From NCBI RefSeq assembly GCF_033096445.1, contig NZ_AP028155.1, positions 1,927,880 to 1,991,879 of the forward strand: a stretch of DNA of 64,000 bases, written 5' to 3'. The stretch is from Butyricimonas faecihominis. GTDB taxonomy: Bacteria > Bacteroidota > Bacteroidia > Bacteroidales > Marinifilaceae. The position numbers and the translations under genes were made by a program. The notes beneath the pieces are model-generated. The model had not been told where the DNA came from. It made no database searches and was given only the letters and a program-made list of their open reading frames with translations. Shown piece by piece: positions 17,172-25,991 of this stretch. The first letter of the stretch is position 1. Each line of letters opens with the position of its first letter.

Positions 17172-18626
17172 TTATATTTTAGGAGCCAGAAACGCTCCCA
17201 CCCGTGATATGTTTGCCTCTTTACGACAGTCATTAATCGTGATACGAATAGTCTCCACGGCTATATCCGGGATACGCAACAAACGTTTATAACCAATCGT
17301 CCCCCCTTTTCCCAACACCTGCCAAGCACCGTTCACCAACCCTTCCACGGTAAACGACTCCACCCGCTGCCCCCGGCTAATATCTTCCTGCAACAAAATC
17401 GTGTTTATCGTACATCCCTTCCCCAAGGTATATTCTTTACTTTCTCCCTTCCGGGCAGTCCACGCCCGGGCCCACCGGGAAACAAAATCTTTCGCGTACA
17501 TCTTTTCCAGATACTCTCCGAATTCTTTTAACCGAGTGACATCGGTCTCGCAAAGCACACCCCGCTTGTCAGGTGACACGTTCAGTAATAAAGAAGAATT
17601 ACATCCCACGGACTGGAAATAAACCTTCACCAACTCCGACAAAGATTTTACTTTCGAATCTTCCCTCTCGTGATAAAACCAACTAGGACGAATAGAGACT
17701 GACACCTCCGAAGGATACCAGAACAATTCCGTCGCACGATCAATAATCTCTTTTCCCCCAAGATCCCGGGAAAACACGCTTAAACGCATCTCTTCATTAC
17801 GCTTGATCGCATCCGGATAACACCCCGGAACCAATGCGACGGAACTCCATTCGGCCTCACGCCCTCTCGCACTTTCATTTCCGCTCCAACGAATATCATC
17901 ACCATAAAAAGCCGTAACCGCATTAGGCTGTAACTTATGAATCGTTTTCAATATCAATTCCCAGTCATATTCCTGTTTTTTCCCGTCAATGCCTATCTCA
18001 TTAGTCCCATCCAACCAAATTTCATCTATTTTCCCGTACTCGGTCAATAATTCCGTCAGTTGTTTCACGAAAAACTCGTTGTACCGGGGAGAGTCCCCGC
18101 AATAAGAAATGTTCCGATCCAAAAGGGATAAATAGATCCCGAATTTCATCCCGTTCCGGTCACAAGCTTTTTTTAATTCCCGAACCACATCGCCTTTCCC
18201 GTTTTTCCACGGAGAGGCCGTGACGGCATGACGAGTCGTTTTTGTCGGCCACAAACAAAAACCATCATAATGTTTGGCGGTCAGCACGACGGACTTGAGT
18301 CCTCCCGCCTTTAACGCCTTCACCCACTGCTCCGCATCCAGCGCTATCGGATTGAACATCACTGGAAATTCCTTACCGTCACCTCGTTCTTTCCCGGTAA
18401 ACGTGTTTATTCCAAAATGGATGAAAGCTGTCAATTCCAACTGTTGCCAAGCTAATTGTTGCTTTGTCGGGACTAGTCTTGCTGCCATCTCCACTTTCTC
18501 CTCCAGTGTAACCTTCTCCGGGAAACGAACATTTTTTTCAAAATATTTCCCCTTCTGAGCTTCGGCCGACAAAGAAATCACACATAAAAAACACCAAATT
18601 ATATAGCATATTCTCACAGCAGGCAC
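17172..18626 (-). CDS. Alpha-L-fucosidase (GH29), exported
   Basis: Glycoside hydrolase that removes alpha-linked fucose from glycans such as mucins. The 484-residue chain begins with a signal peptide (WCFLCVISLSAEAQ) from a GTG start. GH29 motifs: HFGINTF (70-76), TAKHYDGFCLW (116-126), and the nucleophile D206 in IDEIWLDGTNEIG (usual form WFDG). A C-terminal carbohydrate-binding-like domain follows from about residue 385. It is not in a SusC/SusD cluster and is flanked by unrelated genes, so it probably acts alone in the periplasm or at the surface. Subfamily B (alpha-1,3/1,4) seems more likely from the motif forms, but this is a guess. Confidence 0.9.
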   Translation of the reverse strand: MPAVRICYIIWCFLCVISLSAEAQKGKYFEKNVRFPEKVTLEEKVEMAARLVPTKQQLAWQQLELTAFIHFGINTFTGKERGDGKEFPVMFNPIALDAEQWVKALKAGGLKSVVLTAKHYDGFCLWPTKTTRHAVTASPWKNGKGDVVRELKKACDRNGMKFGIYLSLLDRNISYCGDSPRYNEFFVKQLTELLTEYGKIDEIWLDGTNEIGIDGKKQEYDWELILKTIHKLQPNAVTAFYGDDIRWSGNESARGREAEWSSVALVPGCYPDAIKRNEEMRLSVFSRDLGGKEIIDRATELFWYPSEVSVSIRPSWFYHEREDSKVKSLSELVKVYFQSVGCNSSLLLNVSPDKRGVLCETDVTRLKEFGEYLEKMYAKDFVSRWARAWTARKGESKEYTLGKGCTINTILLQEDISRGQRVESFTVEGLVNGAWQVLGKGGTIGYKRLLRIPDIAVETIRITINDCRKEANISRVGAFLAPKI

Positions 18627-18728
18627 AATTATTGTTATAATAAATGTAAAAATAAATAATTTTTCTCATTTAAACAACAAAAATCTAATTATTCACGTAT
18701 AAAACTAAATAATATAATATCAATTAAT

Positions 18729-19787
18729 ATGAGTACAAACAAAATAATCGAAATCCTAGGAGATCAAAGTGATTTTCTATTGAACCACACCTGTAAAACC
18801 ATTGATAAATCGTTACTTCACATCCCGTCACCCAATACTATTGATGAAATTTGGATGTCATCCGATAGAAATACCCGTACACTGAACAGTCTGCAAAGCA
18901 TCCTGAGTCACGGTCGTTTGGCAAATAGCGGCTACGTGTCCATTCTCCCCGTGGATCAAGGAGTTGAACACTCGGCAGGAGCGTCTTTCGCCCCGAATCC
19001 TCTCTATTTTGATCCGGAAAACATCATAAAACTTGCTATCGAGGGCGGGTGTAACGCCGTGGCATCGACATTCGGAGTACTCGGGGCCGTGGCTCGTAAA
19101 TACGCTCACAAAATCCCGTTTATCGTGAAAATCAATCACAATGAATTATTGACCTACCCAAATCGATACGACCAAACACTATACGGTACGGTAGAAGAGG
19201 CATGGAATATGGGAGCCGCCGCGGTAGGTGCCACAATTTATTTCGGCTCTCCGGAAAGTCGCAGACAAATACTAGAAGTATCAGAGGCATTTGCCCATGC
19301 ACATGAACTGGGTATGGCGACCATCCTCTGGTGTTACCTTCGTAATGAAAGTTTCAAAAAAGACGGGATAGATTACCACTCGGCAGCAGATTTGACAGGC
19401 CAAGCCAATCACCTAGGGGCAACGATCCAAGCTGACATCGTAAAACAAAAACTCCCAACGGTTAACGGGGGATTTACCACACTTAAATTCGGAAAAACGA
19501 ATGAGAAAGTTTATACCGAACTTACGTCCTCCCACCCGATAGACCTCTGCCGTTACCAAGTGGCCAACAGCTACATGGGACGCATTGGCCTGATCAACTC
19601 CGGGGGTGAATCTAAAGGATCATCCGATTTAAAAGAAGCTGTCATAACAGCCGTGATCAACAAACGAGCCGGTGGAATGGGACTTATCAGCGGACGAAAA
19701 GCCTTCCAGAAACCGATGAATCAAGGTGTAGAATTACTAAATGCTATCCAAGACGTTTACCTAGACAAAAATATCACGTTAGCTTAA
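18729..19787 (+). CDS. fbaB: Class I fructose-bisphosphate aldolase
   Basis: Glycolytic/gluconeogenic enzyme cleaving fructose 1,6-bisphosphate to two triose phosphates, of the archaeal-type DhnA/FbaB family that uses a Schiff-base lysine. The 352-residue chain has the family blocks [54 protein letters not shown] and [15 protein letters not shown] (in part). The region upstream is AT-rich and shared with the divergent fucosidase. It is a single transcript ended by the hairpin at 19805. Confidence 0.93.
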   Translation: MSTNKIIEILGDQSDFLLNHTCKTIDKSLLHIPSPNTIDEIWMSSDRNTRTLNSLQSILSHGRLANSGYVSILPVDQGVEHSAGASFAPNPLYFDPENIIKLAIEGGCNAVASTFGVLGAVARKYAHKIPFIVKINHNELLTYPNRYDQTLYGTVEEAWNMGAAAVGATIYFGSPESRRQILEVSEAFAHAHELGMATILWCYLRNESFKKDGIDYHSAADLTGQANHLGATIQADIVKQKLPTVNGGFTTLKFGKTNEKVYTELTSSHPIDLCRYQVANSYMGRIGLINSGGESKGSSDLKEAVITAVINKRAGGMGLISGRKAFQKPMNQGVELLNAIQDVYLDKNITLA

Positions 19788-19804
19788 CAGGAATAGCAGT
19801 CTAG

Positions 19805-19851
19805 GAGGGTGTGTCCAACTTTTGGGGCACACTTAAAAATGGCACACCCTC
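19805..19851 (+). terminator. Terminator after fbaB; rest of the 303-base gap is empty
   Basis: GAGGGTGTG (19805-19813) pairs perfectly with CACACCCTC (19843-19851), followed by TTTGT; a smaller GTGT/ACAC dyad lies within the loop. Between it and 20090 I see no gene, only a -7 box TATCTTTG at 20057-20064 for the radical-SAM gene. Confidence 0.65.
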
Positions 19852-20090
19852 TTTGTATAATATCTCTTACTACTCTCTTCGGTATCTCTTCGTACTCTCG
19901 CTAATACATGAACCAAATTTCAAGAAAAAATTAAAAGCAAATTAACCAGTCACACCGTTAACCTATCGTTAACCTACCTACGAGACACACTGGAATATCC
20001 CTTGAAAATCCCTTTCAATATAGGAGTAAAATACACGACCGTCTGTTTTTTATTCTTATCTTTGTGAAGAAGACATAACCCCGGTTCACC

Positions 20091-21350
20091 ATGGATGAAA
20101 GAGTACTCGATAAGCTAAAAATACTCGCTGAATCAGCGAAATACGATGTATCCTGTGCTTCTAGCGGAACCTCCCGTTCTCACAAAAAAGGACAGATCGG
20201 GAGCGCAGAAGGGTGGGGTATATGTCATAGTTTCGCAGAAGACGGACGCTGTATCTCTCTACTGAAAATCATGCTCACGAACAACTGTATCTACGATTGT
20301 GCCTATTGCATCAATCGCAGGAGCAACGACCTGCCGAGAGCCACGTTCTCCGTCACGGAACTCGTGAACCTGACGATAGAATTCTATCGCAGGAATTACA
20401 TCGAGGGCCTCTTCCTCAGCTCGGGAGTAGTACGCAATCCAGACTACACGATGGAACGTTTGGTAAAAGTGGTAAAGGACTTGCGACAAGTGTACCGCTT
20501 TAACGGATACATCCATTTGAAAAGTATTCCCGGCGCCAGTCAGGAACTGGTCAACGAGGCCGGCTTATACGCAGATCGCATGAGTGTAAACATCGAAATC
20601 CCCAACGAGCAAAGCCTGCAACTTCTTGCCCCGGAAAAAGACTTTCAAAGCGTGTTCACCCCCATGCGCTACATCCAGCAAGGAATGTTACAAAGTGCCG
20701 AGGAACGAAAGAAATACCGCCATGCCCCCCACTTTGTCCCCGCGGGACAAAGTACACAGATGATCGTGGGAGCCACTTCCGATTCGGATAAGGACATCTT
20801 ACACCTAACCTCTGCACTCTACAAACGTCCAAGTATGAAAAGGGTATATTATTCGGGATTCGTCCCCGTCAACGGGTACGACAACCGCCTACCGGCTCTA
20901 AAACAACCACCTCTCGTGAGAGAAAACCGATTGTATCAAGCCGATTGGCTACTCCGGTTTTACAATTTCAAGGTTGACGAAATCGTGGATGATTCTTATC
21001 CAGATTTAGACTTGGAAATTGACCCGAAACTAGCTTGGGCTCTTCGCCATCCGGAAGCATTTCCCGTGGACATCAACCGGGCGGATTACGAAATGTTATT
21101 GCGTGTTCCCGGGCTTGGAGTGAAGTCTGCCAAGATGATTCTCACGGCCCGCCGCTATTCCCGTTTGGGGACATCCCATCTGAAACAGATCGGTGTCGTT
21201 CTCAAAAAAGCCCAGTATTTCATCACGTGCAATGAACTACCTACCCGAACCGTTAACGAAATAAAACCCGAAAATGTAAGGCGGATTCTGACACAAAGAA
21301 GAGCAACCCGTGTCGACGATGGTCAACTGATCATCCCCTTCGTTTATTAA
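20091..21350 (+). CDS. Radical SAM protein of the UDG-linked DNA-metabolism cassette
   Basis: A 419-residue radical SAM enzyme of the family named for linkage to uracil-DNA glycosylase genes (TIGR03916 type). The 4Fe-4S motif CxxxCxxC is C66, C70, C73 (NNCIYDCAYCINR). The C-terminus has a helix-hairpin-helix (VDINRADYEMLLRVPGLGVKS, in part, about residues 327-347), so DNA contact is likely. The next gene is its regular partner (TIGR03915 type). In some genomes the partner is fused to a UDG domain, absent here. The reaction is not known; modification or repair of DNA is the inference from domain and context. A -7 box (TATCTTTG) lies at 20057. Confidence 0.88.
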   Translation: MDERVLDKLKILAESAKYDVSCASSGTSRSHKKGQIGSAEGWGICHSFAEDGRCISLLKIMLTNNCIYDCAYCINRRSNDLPRATFSVTELVNLTIEFYRRNYIEGLFLSSGVVRNPDYTMERLVKVVKDLRQVYRFNGYIHLKSIPGASQELVNEAGLYADRMSVNIEIPNEQSLQLLAPEKDFQSVFTPMRYIQQGMLQSAEERKKYRHAPHFVPAGQSTQMIVGATSDSDKDILHLTSALYKRPSMKRVYYSGFVPVNGYDNRLPALKQPPLVRENRLYQADWLLRFYNFKVDEIVDDSYPDLDLEIDPKLAWALRHPEAFPVDINRADYEMLLRVPGLGVKSAKMILTARRYSRLGTSHLKQIGVVLKKAQYFITCNELPTRTVNEIKPENVRRILTQRRATRVDDGQLIIPFVY

Positions 21351-21414
21351 TTGAATTAGTCCGACTTCATGGCACTTGAAATCGTAAATCTAAAATCGCA
21401 AATCTAAAATTAAT

Positions 21415-22182
21415 ATGCTCATATTCCGGTACGACAAAACCTTTGAAGGACTGTTAACAGCGATTTTTGACGCTTATAGCATCAAAAGATTTCCCGATGT
21501 ATTGCTAGCAGAAGAAGAAACACCACCTCTATTCTATGATGAAATCATTACGGTCATTACGGATGAGGGAAGAAGTAACCGGGTATGGAAAGGACTTCAA
21601 AAGAAACTATCTGCCTCGGCCCTTACCAGTCTTACAACCTGCTGGCTATCCGAACTCCCGGAGATTGACCTCGTACTATTCCGTTACATTCACAAAGCCA
21701 TCGACGCACCCCGCTCCATCGAACTCAATTTCGGGGACCCCGACGTGTTGGAACTCTCCAAAGTCTGGAAAAAAGTAAACAACGAACGGTTGCGGGTCAT
21801 GCAATTCCTGCGCTTTCAGAAAGCAGCCGACGGAACCTATTTCGCCGCTTTGAAACCACTATACAACGTGATCTCGCTCGTGATTCCCTATCTCCAAGAT
21901 CGTTTTGCCGATCAAAAATGGTTACTCTATGACCTCAAGCGGGAATACGGTTATTATCACGACCAGTCAACCATCACCGAGGTACACTTTGAACAAAAAG
22001 AAGGACATCTTCAAAGCGGTTTCCTCGACGAAAGCATCATGGATCAAGACGAAAAACTTTTTCAAAAACTCTGGCAAACCTATTTCAAGGCAATTACTAT
22101 AAAAGAACGCCTGAATCCTAAACTACATCGCCAAAATCTCCCTGCCCACTTTTGGAAATACTTGCCGGAGAAAAAGGGATAA
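21415..22182 (+). CDS. TIGR03915/DUF4130-type DNA-metabolism protein
   Basis: A 255-residue protein that partners the radical SAM enzyme 64 bases upstream. It begins LIFRYDKTFEGLLTAIFDAY, the family N-terminus, and includes VNNERLRVMQFLRFQKAADGTYFA and PLYNVISLVIPYLQDRFADQ, both typical (in part), and ends with a lysine/proline-rich tail (HFWKYLPEKKG). No catalytic motif is identifiable by eye. The spacer holds two AATCTAAAAT repeats. Function unknown; the consistent linkage suggests the pair works on the same DNA substrate. Confidence 0.85.
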   Translation: MLIFRYDKTFEGLLTAIFDAYSIKRFPDVLLAEEETPPLFYDEIITVITDEGRSNRVWKGLQKKLSASALTSLTTCWLSELPEIDLVLFRYIHKAIDAPRSIELNFGDPDVLELSKVWKKVNNERLRVMQFLRFQKAADGTYFAALKPLYNVISLVIPYLQDRFADQKWLLYDLKREYGYYHDQSTITEVHFEQKEGHLQSGFLDESIMDQDEKLFQKLWQTYFKAITIKERLNPKLHRQNLPAHFWKYLPEKKG

Positions 22183-22197
22183 TAATATCCCTTCTTA

Positions 22198-23391
22198 TCA
22201 TGTTGTCGGCTGAATCTCATCCCATTCTGCCCCATCACTTGCCCCGATCAACCAATTGAAAGCATAATGCCGTTCCATCACAACACCACCATCCAATGAC
22301 GCCGGGGTCTCCTCGCCTTTTACACGGGCATCCACGCAAGCCCAATCATAACGTAACGTCAGATCAGCCTCGTCCAAAATCTCCTGCCGATCCCGAATTT
22401 CACCTAACCCCAACACCGTCCCGTTCTCCTTGTGATCAAAAAATAAGCGAGCGATATACGGAACGTCACAGATCGCCGAAGGATAAGGTAAATCAATGAT
22501 TCCCAGAGTCCATAATAACACGGCACAGCACTCGTAACGCCACAAGAACTGGATGCAATCATACTGTTCCGGCGAAGGAGTATCAAGATACGCCCTCTCT
22601 AACGGAGTAAATTCATCCATGATATGATACCCCTCGTCAACCCGGGCCACAAACCCTAAAGCCTCTTCCCGATCCGGGTTTTCCGATAACATCACCTCTG
22701 AATACAAGGCTACGGCAAACAAGGCTGCCGCACGACGGGCTATTTCTTCCGGCTTTCTTATCATCGCCTCACAATCCAATACCTCGCAAGGTAAATGTTC
22801 CATATAAGGCACTCCCGCCTCTTTCAAACGTACGAAAGAACGTTCCCGACGGGCTTGATCCACGTCTCGCTCCTCCGGACGTCCCACCTCTAACAAGTCG
22901 GAATTCGCCACCGGCCGGAAAGTCTCGTATTCACTCTCGCCCTTAACGGAAAAAAGCAACTTCCCTTTGCTATCAAAAAGACTCATACTCGGATAAAGCA
23001 AAAAGCCATTCACATCTCCCGCCACGTCATAAAACGTGTTAATGATGTAACTCGTCCGGTCTCGGTTATCATCCAGTTCGAACTCGATCCCCACGATACA
23101 ATTAAAACACTGTATCTGACGAATCACCTCCTCTTTAATGGCAGTCAAGGGAGTGTCTACCCGCACAAAATAATTTACCATACCTTCCGTGTGTTCAGCT
23201 ACTTGATCAGCTTGACTTCCCGACTCCATCATAGAGCAACGGATCATCGTATCATCCTGCAACAAGATCATCCAGCGATCATCTTCGGGAGTAAACATCT
23301 TCGTCACTTCCTGAAAACGCACACGCATAGATTCGGCAACACGACTGAAATCCCCGATTACCGTGTAAAGAGTTAAATTTGCTTTTTCCAT
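22198..23391 (-). CDS. DUF4272 domain protein, copy 1
   Basis: A 397-residue cytosolic protein of the DUF4272 family. The domain fills the C-terminal half, from about residue 185 (RSFVRLKEAGVPYMEHLPCE), through EIARRAAALFAVALYSE and the tryptophan-rich IQFLWRYECCAVLLWTLGII, to the closing RHYAFNWLIGA. It is paralogous to the next gene upstream: both begin with the same YxVxGDxxxVA pattern and align along the whole length. Function unknown. Copy 1 has its own -7 box (TATCTTTG, minus strand, 23413-23420). It converges on the DNA-metabolism pair. Confidence 0.8.
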   Translation of the reverse strand: MEKANLTLYTVIGDFSRVAESMRVRFQEVTKMFTPEDDRWMILLQDDTMIRCSMMESGSQADQVAEHTEGMVNYFVRVDTPLTAIKEEVIRQIQCFNCIVGIEFELDDNRDRTSYIINTFYDVAGDVNGFLLYPSMSLFDSKGKLLFSVKGESEYETFRPVANSDLLEVGRPEERDVDQARRERSFVRLKEAGVPYMEHLPCEVLDCEAMIRKPEEIARRAAALFAVALYSEVMLSENPDREEALGFVARVDEGYHIMDEFTPLERAYLDTPSPEQYDCIQFLWRYECCAVLLWTLGIIDLPYPSAICDVPYIARLFFDHKENGTVLGLGEIRDRQEILDEADLTLRYDWACVDARVKGEETPASLDGGVVMERHYAFNWLIGASDGAEWDEIQPTT

Positions 23392-23465
23392 ATATTCCTT
23401 TTTAATTTAGAGCAAAGATAGACAAAATACAAACCCTCCCTCTATTTTTCGTTGTTATCCATACA

Positions 23466-24662
23466 TCAAATCACGTCCCACTCTGGTTGAATTCCTAACA
23501 ACCAATTAAAAGCATGATTTCGGTGCATTGCAATATCGGTATCAATATTTCGAGGCATTTTCTTGTTCTTATCCATAGCTTCTACACACGCCAAAAGATA
23601 ATGCAATGTCACATCAGCTTCATCCATGATCTCCCTTCGCCCCTTCCGGTTAGGAAAACCCGTTTCCCAATCAATTTTAGACGAAGTCGCATAAAACAGA
23701 TCCATTACTTCCAGCATTTTTACCACCTCGCAATGCTCGGAAGGAAATGACATATTCTTGATCAATCCCAAACTCCACATGAAAACATTACATTCCTCAA
23801 ATTGCCAAAAAAAACGTAGATGATCATTCTCCTCATTATTCTTCGAAAATAAATAATCCTTTTCCTCCTGTACACAATTTTTAAGAGGTTCGAATCCATC
23901 CTCTTCCATATCGTGAATCTGCTTCCACCACGTTTCCACACCTTCCTCACCGAAATTCAATGCACAGAACGCATGAGAACCGGTTGAAACAATGGCCATA
24001 ATTCGACCGATCACGCTCTCTTCTATTCTAATTCCGTATCGCGTGTAATCTACTTCCATCGGTTCTAAATTTTCAAAAGCCACCTTCTCATCCTTCAAGC
24101 GTTTCATCGTACGAACCCGACGTTCTTTGTTCTCGCTATCATCCGTCATGAAAAATTTCTTCATAAAGAAATCTGTATTAATCATAGGACCATACGTGAC
24201 AAGGTCGCTCTTCCCCTCGTCATTAAATACTAATTCCCGTTTTCCCGAGTAAAAACTCATGTCCGGGAAAAGCAAAAGTCCTTGTAATTTATCTGCCATA
24301 TGGAATAATACATCACACATCATGTTCTCCCGATTCCTGTCGCCACGCTTATATTCAACTTTCAATACCGTGGTAAACACCTTGATTTGAAAAAGCAAAG
24401 AACTTTTCACCTCCTCTTTTTGAGTCGGGACACGCTCAAAATAAGACACCAATTCAGACGTATGTTTGCTCACCTCCTCGGGTTCACGCTCTTTGTCAAG
24501 CAATTGACACTTCACCTCGCTTCGATCATTCAACACGTATTTCCAACGATTCCCATCAAATTCTCGTGAATGTATAAAACAATCAAGCATTCGATTTAAT
24601 TCAATGGCTACTTGCCCTGAATCTCCAGTCACACAATAAAAATACACGCATTCATTATCCAT
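23466..24662 (-). CDS. DUF4272 domain protein, copy 2
   Basis: A 398-residue paralogue of copy 1, in tandem and on the same strand with 74 bases between. Start chosen at ATG 24662 (MDNECVYFYCVTGDSGQVA) because it aligns base-for-residue with the start of copy 1; four further codons lie upstream. The C-terminal pattern is preserved: LRFFWQFEECNVFMWSLGLI, EIMDEADVTLHYLLACVEAM and NHAFNWLLG (in part). Identity between copies is modest, so the duplication is old. Copy 2 is more lysine- and glutamate-rich. Function unknown. Confidence 0.8.
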   Translation of the reverse strand: MDNECVYFYCVTGDSGQVAIELNRMLDCFIHSREFDGNRWKYVLNDRSEVKCQLLDKEREPEEVSKHTSELVSYFERVPTQKEEVKSSLLFQIKVFTTVLKVEYKRGDRNRENMMCDVLFHMADKLQGLLLFPDMSFYSGKRELVFNDEGKSDLVTYGPMINTDFFMKKFFMTDDSENKERRVRTMKRLKDEKVAFENLEPMEVDYTRYGIRIEESVIGRIMAIVSTGSHAFCALNFGEEGVETWWKQIHDMEEDGFEPLKNCVQEEKDYLFSKNNEENDHLRFFWQFEECNVFMWSLGLIKNMSFPSEHCEVVKMLEVMDLFYATSSKIDWETGFPNRKGRREIMDEADVTLHYLLACVEAMDKNKKMPRNIDTDIAMHRNHAFNWLLGIQPEWDVI

Positions 24663-24787
24663 AAGTTTGCACATTTAAAATTTCATTAAAGATAGTAATT
24701 AATTTGATTCATCATGCAAACAAATAGCCATACAGCTTAATTTTCGCCAAATAAATGCCTTTCTATATATTCTCGTACTCGAACATA

Positions 24788-25168
24788 TTATTTTTGCTCC
24801 GGCAAAATCTCTATCCAATAACCATCCGGATCACTGATAAAATAGAGTCCCATGTCCGTGTTCTCGTAGCACACACAATCCATCTGCTTATGATAGGCTC
24901 GGACAGCATCATAGTCTCCGGGAACACGCATACAGAGATGAAACTCCCCTTCTCCTAGATCATAGGGTTCCTTGCGATCCCTCAACCAAGTTAATTCCAA
25001 TAGAAAACCCGTCTTCTCTTCCCCCATATACACCAAAATAAACGAACCATCCGAAGCCTCCATCCGGCGTACCTCCTTTAATCCCAACGCTTCCTCGTAA
25101 AAGCGAATACTCTTATCCAAATCAAGTACATTAAAATTGAAATGATCAAATCTACCCTTTACTTCCAT
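24788..25168 (-). CDS. VOC-superfamily (glyoxalase I-like) protein
   Basis: A 126-residue metalloenzyme-fold protein with two beta-alpha-beta-beta-beta modules. Likely metal ligands are visible at the canonical places: H9 (FDHFNFNV), E in LLELTW, H in EFHLCMRV, and E in YWIEILPE. That pattern and length fit lactoylglutathione lyase-like proteins, which isomerise methylglyoxal adducts, but VOC members also include dioxygenases and resistance proteins. Single domain, presumably a homodimer. It precedes a gap of only 54 bases from the MBL-fold gene, so the two may share a transcript. Confidence 0.85.
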   Translation of the reverse strand: MEVKGRFDHFNFNVLDLDKSIRFYEEALGLKEVRRMEASDGSFILVYMGEEKTGFLLELTWLRDRKEPYDLGEGEFHLCMRVPGDYDAVRAYHKQMDCVCYENTDMGLYFISDPDGYWIEILPEQK

Positions 25169-25222
25169 ATATTAATTTTTAATTTATAATTTTAGATTGA
25201 AGAAATTTACCCATTCTAAGCT

Positions 25223-25945
25223 CTAAATTTTAACCTCTTCTCCCCTGTAAGTCAATTCCACGAAACGCACGCCCCGGCTTTCCGCATATTCTCGAAAAGC
25301 ATTGGCACGGACATACTCTTCATCGAAATGCATCGGAACAAACATCCCCACACGAAAACGATCCACGAATTGCTTGGCTCCCAACATATATTCCAGTCCT
25401 AACCGGGGATCAACGGGAAACATCACAAGATCCATCCGGTCTGTTCTCCGGGCAAGTATCTCCAATTCTGCCAAGTAAGTATTTTCCGCCTCACAAACTT
25501 CCTCTTCTGTCGATTCCTCCTTCCAATGCCAGTTATTCAAATCCCCGGCATGAAAAATCAATTTCCCATCCAGCCGTAAAAGGAAAGAAATACCTAAATC
25601 CGTTGATCCGAAGGCCTCTACCTCCAACACCCCATCCAACCAAGTCTCGCCTTTTGATAAATAACAAGCATCATTCAATCGAGCCAACCCATTTTCAAGA
25701 ATATCCGTTGAAAAAACATACTGAACGTCCGGATGCATCACCTTCCACTCCAACACCTCCGGGTTAAAGTGATCAGCATGAGAATGAGAGGACAGCACGT
25801 ACAATTTTCCGGGTCGTTCGAGCAACTCATCATGTACAACTCCCGTCAACAGTTGCGATGCCGAGTCTTTATAATAATCAATGATTACCGTAAAATTCTC
25901 TCCCACCAAGGCAAAACCACTATGGTATATATAAATTAATTTCAT
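25223..25945 (-). CDS. Metallo-beta-lactamase-fold hydrolase
   Basis: A 240-residue MBL-fold protein with the metal motif HxHxDH at residues 54-59 (SSHSHADHF) and a later HAGD (about 132) supplying further ligands. It resembles the UlaG-like/L-ascorbate-6-phosphate lactonase branch in its compact length, but the substrate is unclear. No signal peptide, so cytosolic. It sits upstream of the glyoxalase-fold gene; a glyoxalase I/II pairing is tempting but the sequence is not that of a typical hydroxyacylglutathione hydrolase. Confidence 0.8.
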   Translation of the reverse strand: MKLIYIYHSGFALVGENFTVIIDYYKDSASQLLTGVVHDELLERPGKLYVLSSHSHADHFNPEVLEWKVMHPDVQYVFSTDILENGLARLNDACYLSKGETWLDGVLEVEAFGSTDLGISFLLRLDGKLIFHAGDLNNWHWKEESTEEEVCEAENTYLAELEILARRTDRMDLVMFPVDPRLGLEYMLGAKQFVDRFRVGMFVPMHFDEEYVRANAFREYAESRGVRFVELTYRGEEVKI

Positions 25946-25991
25946 CCTATTTTCTATTTTTCTATTATATACGAAACACTTCCGTCACAAG

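Noticed and set aside
24788-25945. Reading the VOC and MBL genes as a glyoxalase I/II pair
   Set aside because: The MBL protein lacks the layout of hydroxyacylglutathione hydrolases, and adjacency alone is not enough.
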